Assembly (NCBI RefSeq): GCF_000378825.1
Contig: NZ_KB900388.1
Span: forward strand, 1,836,023 to 1,900,022
Direction of reading: 5' to 3'
Length of the DNA: 64,000 nucleotides
From: Salinispora vitiensis
GTDB lineage: Bacteria > Actinomycetota > Actinomycetes > Mycobacteriales > Micromonosporaceae
The first letter of the stretch is position 1. Each line of letters begins with the position of its first letter. Below the pieces are notes generated by a model. It did no database searches and was not told the origin of the DNA. It was given only the letters and a program-made list of their open reading frames with translations. Below are positions 29,661 through 42,824 of this stretch, one piece after another. The translations under genes were made by a program, and so were the position numbers.

Positions 29661-31799
29661 GTGGCTGACAACCGACCCGAGCTTTCTGCACTTAACTGGT
29701 CCGACCTCGACCGTCGGGCGGTCGACACGGTCCGCGTGCTGGCCATGGATGCCGTCGAGAAATCCGGCAACGGCCATCCCGGCACCGCGATGAGCCTCGC
29801 GCCCGCGGCCTACCTACTCTTCAACCGGGTCATGCGCCACAACCCCGCCGACCCGACCTGGCCCGGCCGGGACCGCTTCGTCCTCTCCGCCGGGCACTCC
29901 AGCCTCAGCCTCTACATCCAGCTCTACTTCTCCGGCTACCCGATGAGCCTCGCCGACCTTGAAGGGCTGCGGCAGTGGGGCTCCCTCACCCCCGGCCACC
30001 CCGAGTACGGGCATACCCCGGGAGTGGAGACCACCACCGGCCCGCTCGGGCAGGGCCTGGGCAACGCGGTCGGAATGGCGATGGCCGCCCGCCGGGAACG
30101 CGGATTGTTCGACCCCGAGCCGGAGCGCGGCACCTCGCTCTTCGACCACGACATCTGGTGCATCGCCTCCGACGGCGACATCGAGGAGGGGATCAGCCAC
30201 GAGGTCAGCGCCCTCGCCGCGCACCAGCAGCTGGGCAACCTCTGCGTGATCTACGACGACAACGAGATCTCGATCGAGGACGACACCCGGATCGCCAAGA
30301 GCGAGGACGTCGTGGCCCGCTACCAGGCGTACGGGTGGCACGTGCAGACCGTCGACTGGCGACGCGGCGACGCCGACGAGGGCGACTACCACGAGGATGT
30401 GGCCACGCTGTACCGGGCGCTCCTGGCGGCCAGGGCGGAGACCGGCCGGCCGTCGTTCATCGCGCTGCGCACCATCATCGGCTGGCCGGCACCGAACAAG
30501 CGGAACACCGGCAAAATCCACGGTGCGGCGCTCGGCGCCGACGAGGTCGCGGCGACCAAGGAACTCCTCGGCTTCGACCCGGAGCGCACGTTCGAGGTCG
30601 ACGAGGACGTCCTCAAGCACGCCCGCCAGGCACTGGAACGCGGGATCGCCGCCCAACGCGAATGGACCGAGACCTTCGCGGCCTGGGGGCGGGCGAACCC
30701 GCAGCGCCGGGCGCTCTGGGACCGGCTGGCCACCCGGACCCTGCCGGCGGACTGGACGGACGCTCTACCCACGTTCCCCGCCGACGCCAAGGGCCTCGCG
30801 ACCCGCGCGGCCTCCGGCAAGGTCCTCGCCGCGCTCGCACCGGTGCTGCCGGAGCTGTGGGGCGGCTCGGCCGACCTGGCGGACAGCAACAACACCACCA
30901 TGAAGGGCGAGCCGTCCTTCATCCCGGCCGAGCACGCCACCAAGGACTTCCCGGGCAACGAGTACGGCCGCACGCTGCACTTCGGCATCCGTGAGCACGC
31001 GATGGCCGCCATCCTCAACGGAATCGCCCTGCACGGCGGCACCCGCCCGTACGGCGGCACCTTCCTCGTCTTCAGCGACTACATGCGCCCGTCGGTGCGG
31101 CTCGCGGCGATGATGAAGCTGCCGGTGACCTACGTCTGGACGCACGACTCGATCGGCCTCGGTGAGGACGGTCCGACCCACCAGCCGGTGGAGCACCTCA
31201 CCTCGCTGCGGGCGGTTCCCGGACTGGACGTGGTACGCCCCGCCGACGCGAACGAGACCGCCTGGGCGTGGCGGCAGATCCTGACGCACACCGACCGACC
31301 GGCCGCGTTGGCACTGAGCCGCCAGCCGTTGCCGACCCTGGATCGGTCCGTGCTCAACAGCGCGGAGGGGGCGGCCCGCGGCGGGTACGTGCTGGCCGAG
31401 GCCGGCGGCGGCAAGCCGCAGGTGATCCTCATCGGCACCGGCTCGGAGGTGCAGCTCTGCCTCACCGCCCGGGAGCGGCTGGAGGCCGACGGCACCCCCA
31501 CCCGAGTCGTCTCCATGCCCTGCCAGGAGTGGTTCCGGGCCCAGGACGAGGCGTACCGGGAGTCGGTCCTACCCCGTGGGGTGCGGGCACGGGTGAGCGT
31601 GGAGGCGGGTGTCGCGATGTCCTGGCGGGCCCTCGTCGGTGACTGCGGCGAGACCGTCAGCCTGGAGCATTTCGGGGCGAGTGCCCCGCACACCGTGCTC
31701 TTCGAGGAGTTCGGTTTCACCCCGGACCGGATCGTGGGTGCGGCACACGCCGCACTGACCCGGGTCGGCGACATCACCGGTAATCCGACCGGCAACTGA
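29661..31799 (+). CDS. tkt: Transketolase
   Basis: This 712-residue thiamine diphosphate enzyme transfers two-carbon units in the non-oxidative pentose phosphate pathway. H39 ([10 protein letters not shown]) and the TPP motif SDGDIEEG (170-177) with following YDDNEIS are present. The catalytic Glu lies in the GIREHAM segment. GTG 29661 is chosen for AAGGAG upstream; the in-frame extension to 29574 is not protein-like. It is the first gene of a six-gene rightward block. Confidence 0.97.
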   Translation: MADNRPELSALNWSDLDRRAVDTVRVLAMDAVEKSGNGHPGTAMSLAPAAYLLFNRVMRHNPADPTWPGRDRFVLSAGHSSLSLYIQLYFSGYPMSLADLEGLRQWGSLTPGHPEYGHTPGVETTTGPLGQGLGNAVGMAMAARRERGLFDPEPERGTSLFDHDIWCIASDGDIEEGISHEVSALAAHQQLGNLCVIYDDNEISIEDDTRIAKSEDVVARYQAYGWHVQTVDWRRGDADEGDYHEDVATLYRALLAARAETGRPSFIALRTIIGWPAPNKRNTGKIHGAALGADEVAATKELLGFDPERTFEVDEDVLKHARQALERGIAAQREWTETFAAWGRANPQRRALWDRLATRTLPADWTDALPTFPADAKGLATRAASGKVLAALAPVLPELWGGSADLADSNNTTMKGEPSFIPAEHATKDFPGNEYGRTLHFGIREHAMAAILNGIALHGGTRPYGGTFLVFSDYMRPSVRLAAMMKLPVTYVWTHDSIGLGEDGPTHQPVEHLTSLRAVPGLDVVRPADANETAWAWRQILTHTDRPAALALSRQPLPTLDRSVLNSAEGAARGGYVLAEAGGGKPQVILIGTGSEVQLCLTARERLEADGTPTRVVSMPCQEWFRAQDEAYRESVLPRGVRARVSVEAGVAMSWRALVGDCGETVSLEHFGASAPHTVLFEEFGFTPDRIVGAAHAALTRVGDITGNPTGN

Positions 31800-31814
31800 G
31801 GGGAGCGCGACGGC

Positions 31815-32993
31815 ATGACGGACAGGCTGGGTGAGCTCACCGCCGCGGGTGTGGCGGTCTGGCTCGATGACCTTTCGCGGACGCGACTCAGCTCCGGCGG
31901 GCTGGACCGGCTGCGCCGGGAAAAGCACCTGGTCGGGGTGACCACCAACCCGACGATCTTCGCCAAGGCCCTGGGCGACGCCAAGGAGTACGACTGGCAG
32001 CTACACGACCTCGCGACGCGCGGGGTGAGCGTCGAGGAGGCGGTCCGCACCCTCACCGCGTACGACGTGCGCTGGGCCTGTGACGTGATGCGACCGGCGT
32101 ACGAGGCATCGGCGGGAGTGGACGGACGGGTCTCGCTGGAGGTGGACCCGCGGCTGGCGTACGAGACCGACCAGACCATCGCCGAGGCGCGGGCGCTCTG
32201 GTGGCTGGTGGACCGGCCGAACCTGTTCATCAAGATCCCGGCCACCGAGGCCGGGTTGCCGGCGATCACCGCCGCCCTGGCCGAGGGGATCAGCGTGAAC
32301 GTCACCCTGATCTTCGGGCTGGACCGTTACTCGGCGGTCATGGAGGCGTTCCTGACCGGCCTGGAGCAGGCGAAGGCGAACGGCCACGACCTGTCCAGGA
32401 TCGGCTCGGTGGCGTCGTTCTTCGTCTCCCGGGTCGACACCGAGGTCGACCAGCGGCTGGAGAAGATCGGCTCGGAGCAGGCCAGCGCGCTGCGCGGTCG
32501 GGCCGCGATCGCCAACGCCCGACTGGCCTACGAGCGCTACAGCGAGGTCTTCGCCTCCGACCGGTGGCAGGCCCTCGCCGACGCCGGGGCACATCCGCAG
32601 CGACCGCTCTGGGCCTCCACCTCGACAAAGAACCCGGACTACCGGGACGTGATCTACGTCGAGGAGCTGATCGCCCCCGGCACCGTCAACACGATGCCGG
32701 AACCGGTGATCAACGCCTATGCCGAGCACGGCGAGACCAGCGGCGACACCGTCACCGGCGGCTACGACGAGGCACGGAAGGTCTTCGCGGGCCTGGCGGC
32801 GGCCGGGGTTGACCTGACCGACGTGATCGACACCCTGGAGCGCGAGGGGGTGGAGAAGTTCGCGACGAGCTGGAACGAGCTACTCGAAGGGGTCCGCCGT
32901 TCCCTCGCCGCCGCGAACCGGGGCGTCGACCACCCCGGCGACGCCGCCACCAAGAACTCGCGGGCCGCCAAGCAGGCGGGAGGCAACGCGTGA
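31815..32993 (+). CDS. tal: Transaldolase
   Basis: The 392-residue transaldolase interconverts sedoheptulose 7-phosphate/glyceraldehyde 3-phosphate and erythrose 4-phosphate/fructose 6-phosphate. The Schiff-base Lys is in [13 protein letters not shown]; the [11 protein letters not shown] motif is also typical. The length matches the longer actinobacterial type with a C-terminal extension. It starts 15 bp after tkt and its stop overlaps the pgi start (GTGA). Confidence 0.95.
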   Translation: MTDRLGELTAAGVAVWLDDLSRTRLSSGGLDRLRREKHLVGVTTNPTIFAKALGDAKEYDWQLHDLATRGVSVEEAVRTLTAYDVRWACDVMRPAYEASAGVDGRVSLEVDPRLAYETDQTIAEARALWWLVDRPNLFIKIPATEAGLPAITAALAEGISVNVTLIFGLDRYSAVMEAFLTGLEQAKANGHDLSRIGSVASFFVSRVDTEVDQRLEKIGSEQASALRGRAAIANARLAYERYSEVFASDRWQALADAGAHPQRPLWASTSTKNPDYRDVIYVEELIAPGTVNTMPEPVINAYAEHGETSGDTVTGGYDEARKVFAGLAAAGVDLTDVIDTLEREGVEKFATSWNELLEGVRRSLAAANRGVDHPGDAATKNSRAAKQAGGNA

Positions 32994-34654
32994 GCGAGCT
33001 TCTCGGACCGCCCGTCGAGGCCGCTGCCGGCCTCTCGGTACGCGGGGCAGACGCGGTTGACCAGGCCGCGGCCGCCTCCACCCGGGCCGCGGTAACCACG
33101 GCCGGTGTTCCCGGCAAACTCGCGGCGAAGGACCACACGCTCTGGGGGCCGGAGGCGGAGGCCGAGGCGCGGATCCGGCTGGGTTGGGTCGACACCCACA
33201 CCCGCAGCCGGGATCTGCTTCCGCAACTCGCCGAGCTGACCTCGGAGCTGGCCGACCTGGATCACGTGGTGCTCTGCGGGATGGGCGGTTCGTCGCTGGC
33301 TCCCGAGGTGATCTCCCGGACGCTCGGCCGGCCGCTGACCATCCTGGACACCACCGATCCGGGCCAGATCCGGGCGGCGCTCGCCGACCGTCTGGAGCGG
33401 ACCGTCGTCGTGGTGGCCAGCAAGTCCGGTTCGACGGTCGAGACCGACAGCCAGCGACGCGCGTACTGGCAGGCGTTCCTCGACGCGGGGATGTCCGAGG
33501 CGGAGGCCGGGCGGCACTTCGTGATCGTCACCGACCCGGGTTCGCCGCTGGCGGCGACCGCTGCCGAGATGGGCGCGTTCACCGTGCTGGCCGATCCGAA
33601 TGTCGGCGGGCGCTTCGCCGCACTGACCGCGTTCGGACTCGTTCCGACGGCGCTGGCCGGCGTCGAGGTGGCCGAACTGCTGGACCAGGCCGAGGCGTTC
33701 TCCGGGTCGTTGGCCGGCGAGCGGGAGAACCCGGCGTTGGCGCTGGGCGCCGCGCTGGGTGCGGCGGCCACCGCCGGCCGCGACAAAGTGGCGCTGGTCT
33801 CGGACGGCAGCGGAATCGACGGGCTCGGTGACTGGGCCGAGCAGTTGATCGCCGAGTCGACCGGAAAGTCCGGGAGCGGCATCCTGCCGGTCGTCGTCGA
33901 GTCGCCGACCAGCCCGGGCGCCACCGGCGAGGGCATCCTCACCGTCAGCTACGGCGGGGCGCTGACCGCCGGGGAACTCAGCGGCGGGGAAGGGCCCGGA
34001 GGCACGCCGGACGTGGCGGTCAACGGGCCGTTGGGGGCCCAGTTCCTCGCTTGGGAGTATGCGGTCGCGGTTGCCGGCGTGGTGCTCGGCATCGACGCGT
34101 TCAACCAACCGAACGTCACCGAGAGCAAGGAGAACACCAACCGGATCCTGGCCTCGGGCCCGCCGTCGGAGCAGCCGTCCTGCACTGAGGGCGCGATCGA
34201 GGTGTACGCCCCGGCGGGGGTACCGAACGACCTGGCCGGCGCGCTGCGCTGGCTGATCGACGGCGTGGATGAGGACGGCTACCTCGCGGTCATGGCGTAC
34301 CTCGACCGCGGGTCTGATGCCGCGGCGGCCCGGCTCCGCCCCGCGTTGGCCGAGGCTCTCAGCCCGCCGGTGACCTTCGGCTGGGGCCCCCGGTTCCTGC
34401 ATTCCACCGGGCAATATCACAAGGGCGGCCCACAGGTGGGTAGCTTCCTCCAGCTAACCGGTACGGTCGACGTTGATCTGCCGGTGCCGGGGAAGCCGTA
34501 CAGCTTCGGGGAGTTGCAGGCGGCGCAGGCCGCTGGCGACCGGCAGGCCCTGGCTGACCGGAAGCGTCCGTTGCTGCGGCTACACCTGACCGATCGGTCG
34601 GCGGGGGTGACGCAGCTGTTGGAGGCGGCTGGCGCGCTAACCAGGCGACGATGA
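32990..34654 (+). CDS. pgi: Glucose-6-phosphate isomerase
   Basis: This 554-residue isomerase shows the SIS-type phosphate-binding segments [11 protein letters not shown] and [10 protein letters not shown], and the C-terminal [15 protein letters not shown], which resembles the fused Tal-Pgi type seen in actinobacteria more than the short E. coli type. The GTG start overlaps the tal stop by four bases. Confidence 0.92.
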   Translation: MSELLGPPVEAAAGLSVRGADAVDQAAAASTRAAVTTAGVPGKLAAKDHTLWGPEAEAEARIRLGWVDTHTRSRDLLPQLAELTSELADLDHVVLCGMGGSSLAPEVISRTLGRPLTILDTTDPGQIRAALADRLERTVVVVASKSGSTVETDSQRRAYWQAFLDAGMSEAEAGRHFVIVTDPGSPLAATAAEMGAFTVLADPNVGGRFAALTAFGLVPTALAGVEVAELLDQAEAFSGSLAGERENPALALGAALGAAATAGRDKVALVSDGSGIDGLGDWAEQLIAESTGKSGSGILPVVVESPTSPGATGEGILTVSYGGALTAGELSGGEGPGGTPDVAVNGPLGAQFLAWEYAVAVAGVVLGIDAFNQPNVTESKENTNRILASGPPSEQPSCTEGAIEVYAPAGVPNDLAGALRWLIDGVDEDGYLAVMAYLDRGSDAAAARLRPALAEALSPPVTFGWGPRFLHSTGQYHKGGPQVGSFLQLTGTVDVDLPVPGKPYSFGELQAAQAAGDRQALADRKRPLLRLHLTDRSAGVTQLLEAAGALTRRR

Positions 34655-34685
34655 CGGACGAAACAAGGCGGAGCGAGGAGACGGC

Positions 34686-36203
34686 GTGACCAACCCGTTA
34701 CGCGACCCGCAGGACCGACGGCTGCCCCGCATCCCGGAACCCTGCGCTCTGGTCATTTTCGGCGTTACCGGGGACCTGGCCCGCAAAAAGTTACTCCCCG
34801 CGGTGTACGACCTTGCGAACCGAGGGCTGCTGCCACCGAGCTTCGTCGTGCTCGGCTTCGCCCGCCGGGACTGGGATGACAGCGACTTCGAGTCCGTCGC
34901 CCAGGCCGCGGCGAAGGAGCATGCCCGCACTCCTTGGCGAGAGGAGGTGTGGGCGCGGCTGGCCGGCAACATCAAGTTCGTCGGCGGGTCATTCGACGAG
35001 GACGCCGCGTTCGACCAGTTGGCGGGCACGTTGGACGGGCTACGCCAGTCGCACGGCATTCCCGGCAACGCCGCCTTCTACTTCGCCATCCCCCCGGCGG
35101 CCTTCCCGGTGGTACTCAAGCAGCTCGCCCGCACCGGAATATCGGATAACGCCAGCTCCGGCGGGTGGCGCCGAGTCGTGGTCGAGAAGCCGTTCGGGCA
35201 CGATCTGCCCTCGGCGAAGGAACTCAACGACCTGGTGGACGATGTCTTCACCCGTCGGGACGTCTTCCGCATCGACCACTACCTGGGCAAGGAGACAGTC
35301 CAGAACATCCTGGCCCTGCGGTTCGCCAACAACCTGTTCGAGCCGTTGTGGAACTCGAGATACGTCGACTCGGTGCAGATCACCATGGCCGAGGATGTGG
35401 GGATCGGCACCCGGGCCGGGTTCTACGACACCGCTGGCGCCGCCCGGGACGTGCTCCAGAACCACCTCCTTCAGCTGCTCGCGCTGGTGGCGATGGAGGA
35501 GCCCACCAGCTTTGCCGCCGACGAGATCCGCGCCGAGAAACTCAAGGTGCTCAAGGCCATCACCCTGCCACCGGATGTGCACCAGGGGACCGTACGCGGC
35601 CAGTACCTGCCCGGCTGGGTCGGCGGCGAGCGTGCCCTCGGCTACCTGGACGAGGAGGGAGTCCCGGCCGACTCGACCACCGAGACCTACGTCGCGGTGC
35701 AGCTTGGCATCCAGAACCGCCGGTGGGCGGGGGTGCCCTTCTACATCCGCGCCGGCAAACGGATGCCCCGCCAGGTGACCGAGGTCGCGGTCATGTTCAA
35801 GAAGGCCCCACACCTGCCGTTCAACGACGCCGATGTGAAGTCGCTGGGCAACAACCAGCTCGTCATCCGGGTCCAGCCGGACGAGGGCGTGGTCCTCAAG
35901 TTCGGCTCCAAGGTGCCCGGGACCGCGATGGAGGTCCGCGACATCGCGATGGACTTCCAGTACGGCGAAGCGTTCACCGAGGCCAGCCCAAAGGCGTACG
36001 AGCGGCTGGTGCTGGACGTCCTGATCGGCGACCGCACCCTCTTCCCGGACGCCGCCGAGGTCGAGCAGAGCTGGCGGGTGGTGGACCCGCTGGAACAGGC
36101 CTGGGCGGACACGAAACCGGAGCCCTACCGATCCGGTGAGTGGGGTCCCCGCCGCACCGACGAGATGCTGGCCCGGACGGGCCGCGCCTGGCGGCGGGCG
36201 TGA
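34686..36203 (+). CDS. zwf: Glucose-6-phosphate 1-dehydrogenase
   Basis: This 505-residue enzyme oxidises glucose 6-phosphate with NADP+. The cofactor loop is [14 protein letters not shown] and the substrate motif is RIDHYLGKE (195-203) with H198. GTG 34686 follows GAGGAG. Two Leu codons near the start are TTA (34698-34700 and 34791-34793). OpcA, encoded next, is needed for its activity in actinobacteria and cyanobacteria. Confidence 0.96.
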   Translation: MTNPLRDPQDRRLPRIPEPCALVIFGVTGDLARKKLLPAVYDLANRGLLPPSFVVLGFARRDWDDSDFESVAQAAAKEHARTPWREEVWARLAGNIKFVGGSFDEDAAFDQLAGTLDGLRQSHGIPGNAAFYFAIPPAAFPVVLKQLARTGISDNASSGGWRRVVVEKPFGHDLPSAKELNDLVDDVFTRRDVFRIDHYLGKETVQNILALRFANNLFEPLWNSRYVDSVQITMAEDVGIGTRAGFYDTAGAARDVLQNHLLQLLALVAMEEPTSFAADEIRAEKLKVLKAITLPPDVHQGTVRGQYLPGWVGGERALGYLDEEGVPADSTTETYVAVQLGIQNRRWAGVPFYIRAGKRMPRQVTEVAVMFKKAPHLPFNDADVKSLGNNQLVIRVQPDEGVVLKFGSKVPGTAMEVRDIAMDFQYGEAFTEASPKAYERLVLDVLIGDRTLFPDAAEVEQSWRVVDPLEQAWADTKPEPYRSGEWGPRRTDEMLARTGRAWRRA

Positions 36204-36237
36204 CGACCGGGCGACGCGAGCGGACTGGGAGGCAGCG

Positions 36238-37251
36238 ATGATCGGCCTGTGGGACACCACCGGCAACGAGGTGGTCAGGGCGCTCGCTGCCGAACGGCGC
36301 AGCGCCGGCGGGGTGGCCAGTGGCATGGCACTCACCCTGATCGTGGTGGTGGACGAGAAGCGGGTCCGCGAGGCGGAGGCGGCGGCGACGATCGCCTCCG
36401 CCGCCCACCCGTGCCGGCTGCTGATCGTGGTTCGTTCCGATGTAGACCGAGATCGAAGCCGGCTGGACGCGGAGATCGTCGTGGGGGGCCGGCTCGGCCC
36501 CGGTGAGGCGGTGGTGGCCCGGATGCACGGGCGGCTGGCCCTGCACGCCGAGTCGGTGGTGATGCCGCTGCTGGTGCCGGACGTACCGGTGGTGACCTGG
36601 TGGCACGCGGATCCGCCAGCCGAGATCGCCACCGACTTCCTAGGCGTGGTGGCGGACCGGCGCATCACCGACGCCGCGCAGGCCGACAACCCGATCGAGG
36701 CGCTGCGGCAGCGGGCGCACGACTACGCGCCCGGTGACACCGACCTGGCCTGGACCCGCGTCACGTTGTGGCGCACCCTGGTGGCGGGCGCCTTCGACAC
36801 CACCGAGGCACGGGTCACCGCGGCGACCGTGGTGGCGCCACCGACCGACCCGACGGCCGCGCTGATGCGCGGCTGGCTCGCCGCCCGACTGGGGATCGAT
36901 CCCGAGTGGCGGCACACCGACCAGCACTCCCGAATGCATGAGGTGCAATTGCGCTGCGCCAACGGCGACGAGCTGACGCTGACCCGCAACGACAGCATGG
37001 CGGTGTTCCGCCGCAGCGACCAGGAGGACCGCCTCCTGCCGCTGGTACGCCGGCCGCTCGGCGACGAGTTGGCCGAGGAGTTACGCCGACTCGACGCCGA
37101 CCAGGTGTACGCGGAGGCACTCGGTGCCGCGGCCGGGATCTCCGGGCTGGAACGCCGTCCCGCCCAACGGGTACACATCTGGAAAGACCCGGCCCAGGCC
37201 CGGCAGGCCGAGGCGGGGATCACTGCGCACGCGGGGGTCGCGCGGGCATGA
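36238..37251 (+). CDS. opcA: OpcA, assembly/activity factor of glucose-6-phosphate dehydrogenase
   Basis: This 337-residue protein has the OpcA features: an N-terminal MALTLIVVVDE stretch, PVVTWWHADPP and the C-terminal DADQVYAEAL. It binds and activates G6PDH. ATG 36238 is preceded by GGGAGG. One TTA codon lies at 37081-37083. Its stop overlaps pgl (ATGA). Confidence 0.92.
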   Translation: MIGLWDTTGNEVVRALAAERRSAGGVASGMALTLIVVVDEKRVREAEAAATIASAAHPCRLLIVVRSDVDRDRSRLDAEIVVGGRLGPGEAVVARMHGRLALHAESVVMPLLVPDVPVVTWWHADPPAEIATDFLGVVADRRITDAAQADNPIEALRQRAHDYAPGDTDLAWTRVTLWRTLVAGAFDTTEARVTAATVVAPPTDPTAALMRGWLAARLGIDPEWRHTDQHSRMHEVQLRCANGDELTLTRNDSMAVFRRSDQEDRLLPLVRRPLGDELAEELRRLDADQVYAEALGAAAGISGLERRPAQRVHIWKDPAQARQAEAGITAHAGVARA

Positions 37252-38018
37252 GCGAGGCGAGTATCGCGGTCCACGCCGACGCCGAGCTGCTGGCGCAGGC
37301 GGCGGCCGCCCGGTTACTGGTCCGCATCCTCGATGCGCAGGCCGGGCGCGGTCAGGCGTCGGTGGTGTTGACCGGCGGGCGGATCGCCGCCGCCGTCTAC
37401 CGTGCCTTGGCGGCGCTGCCCGCCCGCGAGGCGGTCGACTGGTCCCGGGTGGACGTCTGGTGGGGCGACGAGCGGTTCCTGCCCGAGGGTGACCCGCAGC
37501 GCAACGCGACGCAGGCCCAGGCGGCGTTCCTGGACGCGGTGCCGCTGAACCCGGCCCGGGTGCACCCGATGCCGGCTTCGGACGACCCGGCCGGCAGCGA
37601 CCCGGAGGAGGCAGCCGCCCGGTACGCGGCGGAGCTGGCCCAGGCGGCCCGCCCCGGCACCGCCGTCCTCCCCCACTTCGACGTGCTCCTGCTGGGGGTG
37701 GGCGAGGACGGACACGTGGCCTCGGTCTTCCCGGAGCATCCGGTGCACTACGAGAGCCGGCCGGTCAGTGCGGTCCGGGGCAGCCCGAAGCCGCCGCCGG
37801 TCCGGACCACCCTGACCCTGCCGACGATCAACACCGCGGAGGAGGTGTGGCTGGTCGCCAGCGGGGCGGACAAAGCCCGCGCGGTCGGCCTGGCGCTGGC
37901 TGGTGCGGGGCCGGTGCAGCTCCCGGCCGCCGGTGTGCGGGGCACCAACCGCACCCTCTGGCTGCTCGATCGCAGCGCCGCCGCCGACCTACCCGCCCGT
38001 TTCCGCAGCCTTCGCTGA
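37248..38018 (+). CDS. pgl: 6-Phosphogluconolactonase (DevB type)
   Basis: This 256-residue protein hydrolyses 6-phosphogluconolactone. The DevB motifs DVWWGDERFLP and DVLLLGVGEDGHVASVFP are clear. One TTA codon occurs at 37314-37316. Its ATG overlaps the opcA stop by four bases. It is the last gene of the rightward carbon block; gnd is not in the window. Confidence 0.94.
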   Translation: MSEASIAVHADAELLAQAAAARLLVRILDAQAGRGQASVVLTGGRIAAAVYRALAALPAREAVDWSRVDVWWGDERFLPEGDPQRNATQAQAAFLDAVPLNPARVHPMPASDDPAGSDPEEAAARYAAELAQAARPGTAVLPHFDVLLLGVGEDGHVASVFPEHPVHYESRPVSAVRGSPKPPPVRTTLTLPTINTAEEVWLVASGADKARAVGLALAGAGPVQLPAAGVRGTNRTLWLLDRSAAADLPARFRSLR

Positions 38019-38074
38019 GCTGCCGCTTGTGGCGGCACCGCGGACGGGGCGGCACCGGCGGCGGGATGGGGAAA

Positions 38075-38115
38075 ACGAACCGCGCGCGGCTCGTCCGAAG
38101 ACGAACCGCGCGCGG
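38075..38115. repeat. 15-bp direct repeat with palindromic cores between pgl and secG
   Basis: ACGAACCGCGCGCGG occurs at 38075-38089 and 38101-38115. Each copy contains the palindrome CCGCGCGCGG. They lie in the convergent gap of pgl and secG and may act as transcription stop sites for both directions. Confidence 0.5.
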
Positions 38116-38136
38116 TGGTGACTCGAGGTGCTGGGC

Positions 38137-38397
38137 TCAGCCGACGCTAGCCTGCTGAAGCCGCAGCCAAAGCCCAAGACCGACGATGCAAGCGAACCAG
38201 ACAATGCCCACCAGAACGGTGTAGCGGTCCAGGTTCTTCTCGGCGACCGACGACCCAGCCAGGCTGGAGCTGACCCCGCCGCCGAACATGCTGGACATCC
38301 CACCGCCCTTACCCCGGTGTAGCAGGATCAGCAGGGTGAGCATGACGCTCGTAATGACCAGCAACACGATCAACGTGTACGCGAACCAGATCGGCAT
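38137..38397 (-). CDS. secG: Preprotein translocase subunit SecG
   Basis: The 86-residue protein has two transmembrane helices separated by the conserved LILLHRGKGGGMSSMFGGG loop. It is part of the SecYEG export channel. Its place after tpiA is the actinobacterial norm. Confidence 0.94.
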   Translation of the reverse strand: MPIWFAYTLIVLLVITSVMLTLLILLHRGKGGGMSSMFGGGVSSSLAGSSVAEKNLDRYTVLVGIVWFACIVGLGLWLRLQQASVG

Positions 38398-38493
38398 GGC
38401 GGGGGACAGTCCTCTCGTTGCGATCCTCGCCCGAGCAGAACGGGCACGGTGGCACCGACCGACGGACGGGCGGAGTCAAGGATAGCGAAGCGG

Positions 38494-39285
38494 TCAGCCG
38501 GTGGTGTGCTCCGGGAACCGGCAGATCTTCGCGAACTCCTCAGCGTCCAGGCTGGCGCCACCGACAAGGGCGCCATCCACGTCCGGCTGAGCCATGATGG
38601 CGGCCACGTTCGACGACTTGACCGACCCGCCGTACAGGATCCGCACCTGGTCGGCCGTCTCCTGGCCGAACTGCCCGGCGAGGCGCTGACGGAGCGCCCC
38701 GCAGACCTCCTGGGCGTCCTCCGGGGTGGCCGTCTTGCCGGTGCCGATCGCCCAGACCGGCTCGTACGCGACGACAACCTGGGTCACCTGCTCGGCGGAG
38801 AGCCCCTTGAGGGCGGCGTCGAGCTGGTCGTTGCAGTGCGCCACCTGGCCGCCCTGCTCCCGAACGTCCAGCCCTTCCCCCACGCAGAGGATCGGGGCGA
38901 GACCATGGGTGAGCGCCGCCTGCACCTTCGCGTTGACGACCGCGTCATCCTCGTGGTGGTTCGCCCGCCGCTCGGAGTGGCCGACGGCCACGTAGGTGCA
39001 GCCCAGCTTCGTCAGCATCGGCCCGGCGATGTCACCGGTGTGCGCTCCCGATGCGTGCGGCGAGAGGTCCTGCGCGCCGTAACCAACGAGCAGCTTGTCC
39101 CCGTCCACGGCGGTCTGCACCGTCCGCAGGTCGGTGAACGGCGGTAGCACCACCGTCTCGACCTCGGTGAGCTGCTCCGCGGTGAGGCTCGCGGCGAGCT
39201 TCTGCACCAGCAGGTTCGCCTCGAGATGGTTGAGGTTCATCTTCCAGTTGCCGGCCATCAGCGGCCGGCGGGTGGGGTTGGCCAT
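38494..39285 (-). CDS. tpiA: Triosephosphate isomerase
   Basis: This 263-residue TIM barrel has GNWKMN (K15), H103 in VGHSERR and the catalytic E175 in [12 protein letters not shown]. It begins immediately after the pgk stop codon with no gap, so translation is coupled. Confidence 0.97.
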   Translation of the reverse strand: MANPTRRPLMAGNWKMNLNHLEANLLVQKLAASLTAEQLTEVETVVLPPFTDLRTVQTAVDGDKLLVGYGAQDLSPHASGAHTGDIAGPMLTKLGCTYVAVGHSERRANHHEDDAVVNAKVQAALTHGLAPILCVGEGLDVREQGGQVAHCNDQLDAALKGLSAEQVTQVVVAYEPVWAIGTGKTATPEDAQEVCGALRQRLAGQFGQETADQVRILYGGSVKSSNVAAIMAQPDVDGALVGGASLDAEEFAKICRFPEHTTG

Positions 39286-40485
39286 TCAGCTCTCCAAGGC
39301 CGCGATGCCGGGGAGGGTCTTGCCCTCCAGGTACTCAAGACTGGCGCCGCCACCGGTGGAGATGTGGCTGAACGCCTGCTCGTCGAGGCCGAGCGCCCGC
39401 ACCGCGGCGGCGGAGTCACCGCCACCGACCACGGTGAACGCGTCCGACTTCGCGATCGCCTCGGCGACACCGCGGGTGCCGTGCGCGAAGGCCGCCATCT
39501 CGAACACGCCCATCGGGCCGTTCCAGAAGATCGTCCGAGCGTCCCGCAGCGCGGCGGCGAAACCAGCCACCGTCTCCGGGCCGATGTCGAGCCCGACCCG
39601 CTTGCTGGGGATCCCGTCGGCCCGCACCGTGTCGTGCGGGGCGTCCGGGGCGAACGCGTCCGCCGCCACCACGTCAACCGGCAGCATGATCTTGCCGTCG
39701 GCGCGCTCCAGCAGGCTTCGGCAGGTCTCGACCATCTCCTCCTCCAGCAGCGAGGAGCCCACCTCGTGGCCCTGCGCCTTCAGGAAGGTGAAGCACATGC
39801 CGCCGCCGACCAGCAGCCGGTCGACCTTCGGCAGCAACGCCTCGATCACCGCCAGCTTGTCGGAGACCTTCGACCCACCGAGCACCACCACGTACGGGCG
39901 GTCCGGCTCCCCGGCGAGGGTGCCGAGCACCTCCACCTCGCGCAGCACCAGCCGGCCCGCCACGTGCGGCAGCCGGGCCGGTACGTCGTACACGCTGGCG
40001 TGCCGACGGTGCACCGCGCCGAACGCGTCGTCCACGTACGCGTCGGCGAGCGCGGCGAGCTGGTCGGCGAAGGCGCCCCGCTCCACCTCGTCCTTGCTGG
40101 TCTCACCCGGGTTGAACCGAAGGTTCTCCAGCAGGGCGACCTGGCCGTCGGCGAGGCCCGCCACCGTGGACCGGGCCGAGTCGCCCACCGTGTCCTCGGC
40201 GAAGTGCACCGGCGCGCCGAGCAGCTCACCGAGCCGCCCGGCGACCGCGCGCAGGCTGAACGCCGGGTCGGGGCTGCCCTTCGGCCGCCCCAGGTGGGAG
40301 CAGACGACCACCTTCGCGCCGGCCTGGACCAGCGCGCCCAGGGTCGGCAGCACGGCCCGGATCCGACCGTCGTCGGTGATCTGACCAGTCTGCTTGTCGA
40401 GCGGGACGTTCAGGTCCGCGCGGACCAACACCCGCCGACCCGTTACCTCCTCGGCGAGCAGGTCGTCGAGGGTGCGGATAGTCAC
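39286..40485 (-). CDS. pgk: Phosphoglycerate kinase
   Basis: This 399-residue kinase has the N-terminal RADLNVPLD substrate motif and the C-terminal nucleotide-binding GGGDSAAAV segment. It forms ATP and 3-phosphoglycerate in glycolysis. It is 52 bp after gap. Confidence 0.97.
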   Translation of the reverse strand: MTIRTLDDLLAEEVTGRRVLVRADLNVPLDKQTGQITDDGRIRAVLPTLGALVQAGAKVVVCSHLGRPKGSPDPAFSLRAVAGRLGELLGAPVHFAEDTVGDSARSTVAGLADGQVALLENLRFNPGETSKDEVERGAFADQLAALADAYVDDAFGAVHRRHASVYDVPARLPHVAGRLVLREVEVLGTLAGEPDRPYVVVLGGSKVSDKLAVIEALLPKVDRLLVGGGMCFTFLKAQGHEVGSSLLEEEMVETCRSLLERADGKIMLPVDVVAADAFAPDAPHDTVRADGIPSKRVGLDIGPETVAGFAAALRDARTIFWNGPMGVFEMAAFAHGTRGVAEAIAKSDAFTVVGGGDSAAAVRALGLDEQAFSHISTGGGASLEYLEGKTLPGIAALES

Positions 40486-40537
40486 CGGACCGACCTTCCC
40501 TTCGTCACCAGGCCCCCCGCGAGCTGCCTACGCGCAC

Positions 40538-41635
<1,098 letters not shown>

Positions 41636-41762
41636 TCATCTCGGCCGCCCCGCCGCGGTCCGAGGGACCGACCGCCCGAGGCGGTGCGCACGGCGAGGAA
41701 TGCCGAGTGCCGGCTCCCTTGCCGTACGCAGCGACCCTATCCGAGCATGGGGGGTCTTGCTC

Positions 41763-41781
41763 CGGCGGGTGGTTCCCGCCG
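41763..41781 (-). terminator. Short hairpin after whiA
   Basis: A 7-bp inverted repeat (41763-41769 and 41775-41781) with a five-base loop lies nine bases beyond the whiA stop. It would separate whiA from gap transcription. The remaining gap to 41543 has a CTATCC/TAGGGT-like promoter candidate and no gene. Confidence 0.5.
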
Positions 41782-41789
41782 CCGTCCTA

Positions 41790-42770
41790 TCAGACCACGA
41801 GCATGTCCGGCGTGACTGCCGCTTCGGTATCCGGGATGCCGAGATCGCGGGCCCGCTTGTCGGCGAGCGCGAGCAGCCGCCGGATCCGTCCAGCGATCGC
41901 ATCCTTGGTCAACGGCGGGTCGGCCAGCGCGCCCAGCTCCTCCAGCGATGCCTGGCGGTGCTCCAGCCGCAGCCGCCCGGCCGAGGTCAGGTGGTGTGGC
42001 GCGTCGTCGGCGAGGATCTCCAGGGCACGGGTGACCCGGGCGGCGGCGGCGACCGCCGCGCGCGCCGACCGACGCAGGTTCGCGTCGTCGAAGTTCGCCA
42101 ACCGGTTCGCGGTGGCCCGCACCTCCCGCCGGACCCGACGTTCCTCCCAGGCCAGCACGCTGGAGTGGGCACCGATCCGGGTGAGTAGGGCGGCGATGGC
42201 GTCGCCGTCCTTGACGACCACCCGGTCCACCCCGCGCACCTCGCGGTTCTTCGCGGCGATGCCGATCCGGCGGGCCGCGCCGACCAGGGCGAGTGCCGAC
42301 TCCGGGCCGGGGCAGGTGATCTCCATCGCACTGGAGCGACCCGGCTCGGTCAGCGAACCGTGTGCCATGAACGCGCCACGCCACGCCGAGACCGCGCAGC
42401 AGACGCTGGCGGCCACCACATGCGGTGGCAGGCCCCGCACCGGACGACCGCGGACATCGAGCAGGCCGGTCTGCCGGGCCAGGAACTCCCCGTCCTTGAC
42501 CACCCGCACGATGAAGTGGCTGCCCTTGCGCAGGCCGCCGGAGGCGAGGACGTGGATCTCGCTGGGGTAGCCGTAGACATCGGCGATCTCCCGCCGCAGC
42601 CGCCGGGCCACCGCCCCGGTGTCCAGCTCGGCCTCCACGACCACCCGGCCGGAGACGATGTGCAACCCACCGGCGAAGCGCAGCAGCGCCGCCATCTCCG
42701 CCCGCCGGCAGCAGGGCTTGGGCACGTCAACCCGGCTCAGCTCGTCCTTGACCGCCGCCGTCATCGCCAT
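41790..42770 (-). CDS. whiA: Sporulation/cell-division regulator WhiA
   Basis: This 326-residue protein has an N-terminal LAGLIDADG-like fold and a C-terminal DNA-binding HTH ([19 protein letters not shown], then [17 protein letters not shown]). WhiA works with WhiB to switch on division genes in sporulating actinomycetes. ATG 42770 ([12 protein letters not shown]) has AGAGGA upstream; a longer in-frame start at 42785 is less likely. Confidence 0.95.
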   Translation of the reverse strand: MAMTAAVKDELSRVDVPKPCCRRAEMAALLRFAGGLHIVSGRVVVEAELDTGAVARRLRREIADVYGYPSEIHVLASGGLRKGSHFIVRVVKDGEFLARQTGLLDVRGRPVRGLPPHVVAASVCCAVSAWRGAFMAHGSLTEPGRSSAMEITCPGPESALALVGAARRIGIAAKNREVRGVDRVVVKDGDAIAALLTRIGAHSSVLAWEERRVRREVRATANRLANFDDANLRRSARAAVAAAARVTRALEILADDAPHHLTSAGRLRLEHRQASLEELGALADPPLTKDAIAGRIRRLLALADKRARDLGIPDTEAAVTPDMLVV

Positions 42771-42824
42771 TGTGCGTCCTCTCACGGACCGGTTCCGGCG
42801 TGTCGCCGGAGATTACGTACGTGT

